Source: Fidelibacterota bacterium
Lineage (GTDB): Bacteria; Fidelibacterota; JAANXI01
DNA: 7,587 bases
Direction of reading: 5' to 3'
Assembly: GCA_018263365.1 (NCBI GenBank)
Contig: JAANXI010000099.1
Coordinates: 1-7,587, forward strand
In this document: positions 1 through 4,812 of the stretch, in pieces
Position numbering within the stretch: the first letter of the stretch is position 1
Layout of the letters: each line of letters opens with the position of its first letter
Program-made: the position numbers and the translations under genes
Notes under the pieces: generated by a model
Seen by the model: only the letters and a program-made list of their open reading frames with translations
Told to the model about the DNA's origin: nothing
The model's database searches: none

Positions 1-17
1 TAACGTATTGAAGTTTT

Positions 18-25
18 AAGGGGAG
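18..25 (+). promoter_or_regulatory. Shine-Dalgarno site of the HNH gene
   Basis: The stretch AAGGGGAG ends 9 bases before the ATG at 35. It is the strongest Shine-Dalgarno-like match seen near any start in this window and supports that ATG as the true start. Only 34 bases precede the gene in the window, so no promoter can be assessed. Confidence 0.75.
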
Positions 26-34
26 ACAAAAGAC

Positions 35-523
35 ATGAAGAAAAAAAACAGATCGCTTTCGCGGAAAGCACAACGGAAATTTCTGGATTTGATAGAAGGA
101 GAAGATCCGGAAAAATGCTGGGAATGGAAGGGTAGCTTCATGCGGGAAGACTACCCGTTGTTTTACGGCGACGGCAAGCAGGAACCCGCCTTACGCGTCC
201 TGTACAAGATCTACTACAGTGACAGTCTCACAAAGAATTGGGTGATTCAGCACACCTGCAAAAACCGGTGGTGTATGAATCCGAATCACATTTATGCAGA
301 TCGCCGGGATGAAGCCGCCAAAGAAATTCAACGCGGCCGGAGACGATTTACCAGAGGTGAAAGACATCCGCAGTCGCAGCTGACAGAAAAAGATGTGCGA
401 CGGATTCGCAGGGAAGTGCTCGAAAAAGGGCGCCAGCAGAAGGAATTAGCGAAAGAATACAATGTAACGAAAACACACATCTCGAATATCGTCCGTGGCA
501 AAGCCTGGGCCCATGTAAAATAG
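35..523 (+). CDS. HNH (His-Me finger, HNH_3-like) endonuclease-family protein with C-terminal helix-turn-helix
   Basis: A 162-residue protein of the small HNH proteins common in phages and as free-standing homing-type nucleases. Visible core: CWEWKG (Cys28), ALRVLYKIYY (Arg54), then HTCKNRWCMNPNHI with His73 as predicted general base. Cys28, Cys75, Cys80 and His85 have the spacing of a structural zinc site like that of I-PpoI (Cys-x4-Cys-x4-His). A basic linker (about 96-110) leads to a second domain (about 115-162), LTEKDVRRIRREVLEKG then LAKEYNVTKTHISNIVRG, a helix-turn-helix of the kind that often follows HNH_3 modules and probably gives DNA specificity. Oddity: the helix after the zinc site normally carries a metal-binding Asn (GT..DN), but here it reads ADRRDEAA, so Asn seems to be Glu93 or Ala94. 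Activity is therefore uncertain; it could be a DNA-binding derivative. No intron or intein sequence is visible around it. Convergent with rarD. The family call is firm, the biological role is not. Confidence 0.85.
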   Translation: MKKKNRSLSRKAQRKFLDLIEGEDPEKCWEWKGSFMREDYPLFYGDGKQEPALRVLYKIYYSDSLTKNWVIQHTCKNRWCMNPNHIYADRRDEAAKEIQRGRRRFTRGERHPQSQLTEKDVRRIRREVLEKGRQQKELAKEYNVTKTHISNIVRGKAWAHVK

Positions 524-596
524 TATCCGTGCAATCGCCATTCGGATTACCGCATTACAACGCTTGATATTCTGGCTGATAATTTGTAAAAATTTC
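524..596. other. Convergent intergenic region between the HNH gene and rarD
   Basis: A 73-base gap between two converging stop codons. The only symmetry is an AT-only inverted repeat close to the rarD stop (AATTT, loop GTAA, AAATT, about 581-594). It is too weak to call an intrinsic terminator, and no T-run follows a GC-rich stem on either strand. Nothing else is recognised. Confidence 0.5.
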
Positions 597-1514
597 CTAT
601 TTCAGTGGCGGGGGTACAGATCGTCTCCGGCGGTACATGAATCCTTCCGTGGTATACAGGCCTAGTGCAACCCAGATAAAACAGAAGCCGATAAATCTGG
701 CCGTAGTAAAAATTTCATTATATATAAAGACGCCGATTAAAAATTGCAGCGTCGGAGCGATGTACTGCAGAATACCTATCGTAGCCAGGCGTATTCGTTT
801 GGCCCCGTAGGCAAATAATAACAACGGCAGCGCTGTGGCAACTCCGGTGAATATTAATAATATTTCTGTCGGCAGCGTATCGTGACCAAAGTGCCCACGT
901 CCCTGCAATTCCAGGTAGATGAGGAACACGACTGCGGGTACGACCAAAAACATCATTTCCAGGGATAATCCCGGCAAAGATGTCAACGGCGCTGTTTTCC
1001 GCAGTAGCCCGTAGAGTCCGAACGTGAGCGCTAATGTCAGTGCAATCCATGGGATATTTCCATAATGGTAGGTGAGATAGGCCACGCCAATCAGCGCGAT
1101 AGTCACGGCAATCCACTGGAGTTTTCGCAGCCGCTCATGCAAAAATACAACCCCTAACACCACGCTGAATAACGGATTGATAAAGTACCCTAAACTCGCC
1201 TCAACAATATGCCCGGAATTTACTGCAAAGATGTACGTAAACCAGTTGACGCCCAGGATACAAGCGCTGGCGACAAATGTCAGAAAGCGGCGCGGATTGG
1301 CCCGGATCTCTTTCAGCCATTCCCATTGGGACCGAACGGACAACAGGATAACAGTAAAAACGAGCGACCAGGCCATCCGATGGGCAAGTATTTCAATCGC
1401 CGGGACGTGCTCAATGGCTTTCCAGTAAACTGGCAGCACACCCCATAACCCATACGCGCCAACCGCAGCCAGACGCCCCCGTGTTTCTTCGGATGAGTGT
1501 GATTGCTCGTTCAT
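597..1514 (-). CDS. rarD: RarD, EamA/DMT-superfamily permease
   Basis: A 305-residue, very hydrophobic inner-membrane protein with about ten predicted transmembrane helices, full length for the RarD group. Diagnostic stretches are GLWGVLPVYWKAIEHVP (22-38), HRMAWSLVF (45-53), NWFTYIFAVNSGHIVEASLG (90-109) with YFINPL following, and in the second half LLLFAYGAKRIRL (231-243) then LQYIAPTLQFLIGVF (249-263) and FIWVALGLY (279-287). These match the paired EamA repeats of RarD. The N-terminus is polar and the C-terminus basic and cytoplasmic-looking (YRRRRS). Escherichia coli RarD gave the family its chloramphenicol-sensitivity name; the physiological substrate is not established, and small metabolite or amino-acid export is only a family-level guess. 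The ATG at 1514 has no good Shine-Dalgarno (AUUCUCUUUCUUU precedes it), but the alignment with known N-termini begins soon after it. It starts 77 bases after the DUF1992 gene and may share its transcript. Confidence 0.93.
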   Translation of the reverse strand: MNEQSHSSEETRGRLAAVGAYGLWGVLPVYWKAIEHVPAIEILAHRMAWSLVFTVILLSVRSQWEWLKEIRANPRRFLTFVASACILGVNWFTYIFAVNSGHIVEASLGYFINPLFSVVLGVVFLHERLRKLQWIAVTIALIGVAYLTYHYGNIPWIALTLALTFGLYGLLRKTAPLTSLPGLSLEMMFLVVPAVVFLIYLELQGRGHFGHDTLPTEILLIFTGVATALPLLLFAYGAKRIRLATIGILQYIAPTLQFLIGVFIYNEIFTTARFIGFCFIWVALGLYTTEGFMYRRRRSVPPPLK

Positions 1515-1591
1515 AAAGAAAGAGAATACTCAAATCCGGGCAGGCAGAAAAGAATAAACTCACGGATGGAAAAATTTATCGGATCGGCGAA

Positions 1592-1954
1592 CTAATGGAA
1601 CCTACTGATGATTTTCTTCCGGTATTTTCGGTGTGTCCCGGTTTCTCCACGCCTTTCCATCAAGAGGTCATAGCGGAGTTCCAGTTCATTCAGTTCCCGG
1701 GAAATGGATTGTGCTTCTTCTTCGTCCTCACACTGAGCAAGCAACTCATTGAGCGCATGAATCCTTTTGGATACCTGCATTTCTTCCGGAAGCACATTAG
1801 CGTTTTTCAGAATTTTGCAGGTACTTCGCAAATCATCCGGAACATTTGCCTGTTCGGCAGGAAGCGGCTTACCCATGCCCGGTAAATGATCGAATTCGCC
1901 GCGCTCTATCGCCTCCTGGATTTTCCGTTCGGCCACGAGTTCAATTAATCCCAC
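1592..1954 (-). CDS. DUF1992 (DnaJC28-like conserved domain) protein
   Basis: A 120-residue protein with the DUF1992 hallmark at its N-terminus: LVAERKIQEAIERGEFDHLP (6-25) followed directly by GMGKPLP (26-32), then VPDDLRSTCKILKNANVLPEE (38-58, quoted in parts: VPDDLRS, CKILKNANVLPEE). The rest (about 60-100) is strongly charged and probably a helical hairpin or coiled coil, ending in a basic tail (HRKYRKKIISR). The same domain occurs in eukaryotic DnaJ-homologue C28 and in small bacterial proteins; its biochemical role is not known. The protein is predicted to be soluble and has no signal peptide. The start is a GTG at 1954, 7 bases after the response-regulator stop, with an AGGGA site overlapping that stop, which makes translational coupling likely. 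Length is normal for the bacterial form. Identity of the domain is firm; function is unknown. Confidence 0.88.
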   Translation of the reverse strand: MGLIELVAERKIQEAIERGEFDHLPGMGKPLPAEQANVPDDLRSTCKILKNANVLPEEMQVSKRIHALNELLAQCEDEEEAQSISRELNELELRYDLLMERRGETGTHRKYRKKIISRFH

Positions 1955-1964
1955 GGTATCCCTA
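1955..1964 (-). promoter_or_regulatory. Stop/Shine-Dalgarno overlap coupling the regulator and DUF1992 genes
   Basis: On the minus strand the junction reads TAGGGATACC then GTG. The TAG is the stop of the response regulator, and AGGGA serves as the likely ribosome site for the DUF1992 start 4 bases further on. This supports both the GTG start and a shared transcript. Confidence 0.65.
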
Positions 1965-2333
1965 CTCTTCGTACATTTCCGGATTCAGGATTCGTTGAAT
2001 CACGTCTGTCATCTGATCCAGATTAATCGGTTTTGTCATAATTACATCGACGTCAACCGAAAACTGTAATTTCTTTTGTGGGTTGTTGACATATCCTGAA
2101 ATCAGGATGACGGGTAAATTCTTACGCACCAGTCGAATTTTTCGGGTCAGCGTAATACCGTCCATCCCCGGCAGATTGTAATCTATCAGTGCAATGTCAT
2201 ACTTATCTGGTTCTTCGGTGATGGCATTCAGCGCCGGTTCCGCTGTATCATATACAGTCACATCATAATCCTCCTCCTCAAGATGCTCCATATAAATACG
2301 AATGAATATTATCGAAAACAGGCTTCCACCCAC
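1962..2333 (-). CDS. Stand-alone response-regulator receiver domain, N-terminally incomplete
   Basis: A 123-residue single CheY-like receiver domain with no output domain. Visible: phosphoacceptor Asp51 in IALIDYNLPGMDG, switch Ser79 in PVILISGY, and conserved Lys101 in IMTKP. The style (LPGMDGITLTRKIR, PVILISGYV) resembles receivers fused to hybrid histidine kinases. The beginning is abnormal: receivers start with a beta strand followed by two acidic residues (VLIVDDE..), which bind Mg2+. Here the open frame begins at a GTG giving MGGSLFSIIFIRIYMEHLEE, so the domain enters at the first helix and both acidic residues are missing. Reading upstream in frame gives AVSAVGGSLFS after a TGA at 2348-2346. 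Neither other frame supplies the missing strand. The GTG has only a weak ribosome site, and an ATG at 2291 would shorten the domain further. It may be a decayed or truncated receiver; if translated, phosphorylation should be poor. It is followed, with apparent coupling, by the DUF1992 gene. Confidence 0.7.
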   Translation of the reverse strand: MGGSLFSIIFIRIYMEHLEEEDYDVTVYDTAEPALNAITEEPDKYDIALIDYNLPGMDGITLTRKIRLVRKNLPVILISGYVNNPQKKLQFSVDVDVIMTKPINLDQMTDVIQRILNPEMYEE

Positions 2334-2363
2334 AGCAGAGACCGCTCATGCCGGTAATTGCGG

Positions 2364-2385
2364 GCGGATGATTCCGCTTTTTTTT
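2364..2385 (+). terminator. Intrinsic-terminator-like hairpin with eight T residues, plus strand
   Basis: GCGGA (2364-2368), loop TGAT, TCCGC (2373-2377), followed at once by eight T residues (2378-2385). This is a compact, perfect 5-bp GC-rich stem with U-tract, oriented to end plus-strand transcripts. Just upstream CCGC (2342-2345) can pair with GCGG (2360-2363), giving a possible second hairpin. No plus-strand gene is recognised between 523 and this point. On the minus strand the A-tract precedes the hairpin, so it would not terminate the lipoprotein transcript. Confidence 0.6.
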
Positions 2386-2460
2386 ACATCAATTCTTGAG
2401 TAAAAAGATGAGAACTACAGGAATAATTTTCAACTAGAGCTTAGTGCGGGAGATCCACCA

Positions 2461-3294
2461 CTACATGTCCAAATCAACCTGGTTTTCACCCGGTTTCACT
2501 TCAATGGTTCTGGGCAGAGTATAATAGCCTGATTTCTTTGCAATGATCGTGTGAGTGCCTACCGGTACATCCCGGAATGCAAAATAGCCGCTAAAGGAGG
2601 TAGAGTCCTCCATATCACGAAGTGCTACCCGGACCCCTTCCAGCAGATTATTAGAACCAGCATCCCTGATAATACCGAAGACCGTTCCGGGAATTTTTTC
2701 CAGGACGACATTTTTTGTATTCATCCCCGGACTCAAACTTACCGTTTCTGTAAAGTGTTTATACCCTTCCTTCGTAATACTCAGCAATCGTGGTCCGGTT
2801 ACCGGGAGATCCTGAAAACGGAAGTATCCGTTCGGCTTTGTCCGGGTGGTGTTGTTACCCAGTGAGGCATGCGCGTTCTCAATCATATTGTGGGATCGGG
2901 CGTCGGAAACGAATCCCATCAGCTCCGCCGGTTCCATCATGATAAACAGGGACTTTGTCAGCGAACCGGTCGTCCTGCCATCGTTGGCAATACAGGAAAG
3001 GGAGACATATCCGGAATCGTTGGGCGGAGTAAATTTTATCGGATTCCCGCGACCGTCATTCTCCAGCTTCCCATCTGAAACCTTCCAATTGACGGTAAGC
3101 AGATCACCGTCCGGATCGACAACTACCGCATTGAACATCACGGAATCGTTGACCTGCGGCTTCACGGGATTGATGAGAATATCGGTTACTTCCGGAGGGC
3201 TGTTTTCATTGAGGTCCGAAGTACTCCTGAATCTACAGCTCAACAGTACAAATATCATACTCACAAAGATACAGTACACAAATAGTCGGTTCAT
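2461..3294 (-). CDS. Lipoprotein with PKD/Ig-like module and two carboxypeptidase-regulatory-like repeats
   Basis: A 277-residue predicted lipoprotein. The N-terminus MNRLFVYCIFVSMIFVLLSC has a short charged start, a hydrophobic core and a lipobox LLSC, so Cys20 should be lipidated and the rest exported. A polar linker (21-33) leads to an Ig/PKD-like domain (about 34-118) with VDPDGDLLTVNWKVSDGKL and SLSCIANDGRTTGS. Two homologous beta-sandwich repeats follow, at about 124-200 (MGFVSDARSHNMIENAHASL, then NGYFRFQDLPVTG, KEGYKHF) and 203-277 (VFGIIRDAGSNNLLEGVRVA, then SGYFAFRDVPVGTH, KKSGYYTL). These match the carboxypeptidase regulatory-like fold, which in bacteria is usually structural or ligand-binding and not catalytic. 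No catalytic residues are seen. The role is unknown; a surface binding or cell-envelope scaffold protein is plausible. The ATG at 3294 lacks a good Shine-Dalgarno but starts exactly at the signal peptide. It is preceded by a long non-coding gap and is probably transcribed on its own. Confidence 0.85.
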   Translation of the reverse strand: MNRLFVYCIFVSMIFVLLSCRFRSTSDLNENSPPEVTDILINPVKPQVNDSVMFNAVVVDPDGDLLTVNWKVSDGKLENDGRGNPIKFTPPNDSGYVSLSCIANDGRTTGSLTKSLFIMMEPAELMGFVSDARSHNMIENAHASLGNNTTRTKPNGYFRFQDLPVTGPRLLSITKEGYKHFTETVSLSPGMNTKNVVLEKIPGTVFGIIRDAGSNNLLEGVRVALRDMEDSTSFSGYFAFRDVPVGTHTIIAKKSGYYTLPRTIEVKPGENQVDLDM

Positions 3295-3709
3295 AGCCGG
3301 ATCACATTTTCATCTTCTTTCACGAATCTCTCTGCCCTGGAATGTCTCTTATCAGGTGTATTCTAACTGCGATTTATATATGGTTCTACTCCAATCCGTA
3401 TATGAAGCGCTGGTGTTTATAAACATCGACAATTCCATTTTTCCTAGCATCAAATAAATATTTGGAAAAAACCCAATAGACGCGGAATTAATTTTTCTTG
3501 AACCTTTGTTTCATTCATTCCAATACCCCAAAATCACTTTCAACGTATTAATACCATATTTTTCCCGCATAGACGTTTTGCAATTTTTATGCCTGAATCT
3601 ATACGATGGAATAAAACTACTATAACCGGACTTGGTACACTACGAGAAGATAAAGTTGAGAATCACCGGAAAGTCCCTGAAGGGAGTTCGACTCTGAGAA
3701 TGGGCGTAA
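3295..3709. other. AT-rich non-coding gap between the ABC ATPase and the lipoprotein gene
   Basis: A 415-base stretch with no credible gene on either strand; the plus-strand open frame entering it is the antisense of the lipoprotein. It is clearly richer in A and T than the flanking genes. On the minus strand it should hold the end of the amylase-ATPase transcript and the lipoprotein promoter. Near the ATPase stop there are two short adjacent inverted repeats, TCCCT-GA-AGGGA (3674-3685) and GAGT-TCG-ACTC (3684-3694), but no T-run follows. No convincing -35/-10 pair, tRNA or riboswitch fold was recognised. Confidence 0.55.
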
Positions 3710-4801
3710 CTACTGCAACCGTTCGCCTGATTCCGGATTGAACAGGTGGCCTTTCTCCAGGTCAAACCGGAGCCGCACCTGCTGATTCGGGCTGAAGTTT
3801 TTGTGTCCGCCGATGCGTCCCACCAGGCCTTCGCCGTTCAGGGTGAAATAAAGATAGACTTCGTTACCCATCGGTTCGGACACATCCACGGTAAACTCAA
3901 ATATATTGGACGATTCCGCCTTGCCATCGGCATAGTGGATATCTTCCGGCCGAATACCCAGGATCGTCTCCTGGTGCTGATAACCGGTCAATTGGTTCCG
4001 CATCGCAGGCGGCACCCCGAAGGTCAGGTCCCCGGCTGATAACGCGACGTCGCCATCGGATTTGACTTCGGCCGGGATAAAATTCATCGAGGGGCTGCCG
4101 ATAAACCCGGCCACAAACCGATCGTTGGGCTCCGAATAGACTTTTAGCGGCGAATCGAACTGGTGCACATACCCGTCCTTCATCACCACAATCCGATCCC
4201 CCATAGTCATCGCCTCCACCTGATCGTGGGTCACATAAATCATTGTCGTGCCGAGCGTGGCATGGAGCTTTTTGATCTCCCGGCGCATCTGGACCCGCAA
4301 TTTGGCATCCAGATTGGAAAGCGGTTCGTCAAACAAAAATACCTTTGGCTGGCGGACAATGGCCCGCCCCAGCGCCACACGCTGGCGCTGGCCGCCGGAC
4401 AATTCCTTTGGCTTTCTTCCCAACAGGTTTTCGATGCCAAGGATTCCGGCGGCTTCGTGAACGCGTTCTTTTATCTCCGATTCATCCATTTTCCGCAACT
4501 TGAGCCCGAATCCCATATTGTCATACACATTCATGTGTGGATACAGCGCATAATTCTGGAAGACCATCGCAATGTCACGGTCTTTGGGAGCCATGTCATT
4601 CACTACCGTATCGCCGATGGATATCGTACCGCTGGTGATGTCCTCCAGGCCGGCGACCAGCCTGAGTGTCGTGGATTTCCCGCATCCGCTGGGCCCCACC
4701 AACACCACAAATTCACCTTCTTCGATATCCAGATTGATATCGTGCAGCACTTCGGTGTCACCGAACGATTTATTGACATCTCTGTATTGAACGTACGCCA
4801 T
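3710..4801 (-). CDS. ugpC: Sugar ABC transporter ATP-binding protein, MalK/UgpC/MsmX family
   Basis: A 363-residue cytoplasmic ATPase that would power uptake of a sugar or oligosaccharide through a CUT1-type importer. All nucleotide-binding motifs are intact: Walker A GPSGCGKST (36-44), Q-loop FQNYALYPHMNV (Gln82), signature LSGGQRQR (134-141), Walker B VFLFDEP (154-160, Glu159), D-loop SNLD (162-165), and switch His192 in VTHDQVEAMTMGDRI. After FIGSPSMNF (233-241) comes the TOBE/MOBE regulatory domain (about 242-363) with LGIRPEDI (281-288) and ending in the usual GHLFNPESGERL. Length is normal. The start is 8 bases after the amylase stop with AGGGA overlapping that stop, so the two genes are almost certainly one operon. 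This suggests malto-oligosaccharides as substrate. No permease or binding protein is in view, so it may be a shared MsmX-like ATPase. The symbol is a family label; MalK and MsmX would fit equally well, and substrate cannot be read from sequence. Confidence 0.93.
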   Translation of the reverse strand: MAYVQYRDVNKSFGDTEVLHDINLDIEEGEFVVLVGPSGCGKSTTLRLVAGLEDITSGTISIGDTVVNDMAPKDRDIAMVFQNYALYPHMNVYDNMGFGLKLRKMDESEIKERVHEAAGILGIENLLGRKPKELSGGQRQRVALGRAIVRQPKVFLFDEPLSNLDAKLRVQMRREIKKLHATLGTTMIYVTHDQVEAMTMGDRIVVMKDGYVHQFDSPLKVYSEPNDRFVAGFIGSPSMNFIPAEVKSDGDVALSAGDLTFGVPPAMRNQLTGYQHQETILGIRPEDIHYADGKAESSNIFEFTVDVSEPMGNEVYLYFTLNGEGLVGRIGGHKNFSPNQQVRLRFDLEKGHLFNPESGERLQ

Positions 4802-4812
4802 AGCAGTCCCTA
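4802..4812 (-). promoter_or_regulatory. Stop/Shine-Dalgarno overlap coupling amylase and ATPase genes
   Basis: On the minus strand the junction reads TAGGGACTGCT then ATG. TAG ends the amylase; AGGGA lies 5 bases before the ATPase start. The arrangement supports co-transcription and translational coupling of the two genes. Confidence 0.65.

Noticed and set aside
1..523. HNH gene as the marker of a self-splicing intron or a prophage
   Set aside because: No intron core, intein motif, phage gene or split host gene is visible in the flanks; only 34 bases of upstream sequence are available.
581..594. AT-only inverted repeat between the HNH gene and rarD as a bidirectional terminator
   Set aside because: A 5-bp all-AT stem is too unstable and such pairs are common by chance in AT-rich gaps.
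2278..2349. Small minus-strand open frame of 23 codons from the ATG at 2349, overlapping the regulator start
   Set aside because: It has no ribosome site and no recognisable sequence; too short to separate from chance.
2846..3457. Long plus-strand open frame of 203 codons
   Set aside because: It is mostly antisense to the lipoprotein gene, has no recognisable domain, and the opposite strand has a clear signal peptide and domains.
3462..3580. Imperfect repeat CCCAATAGACG (3472) and CCCGCATAGACG (3564) in the non-coding gap
   Set aside because: Only two short imperfect copies with no palindrome or regular spacing; expected by chance in a few hundred bases.
3674..3694. Adjacent inverted repeats just after the ATPase gene as a terminator
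   Set aside because: Stems are 4-5 bp and no T-run follows on the minus strand, so not called as an intrinsic terminator.
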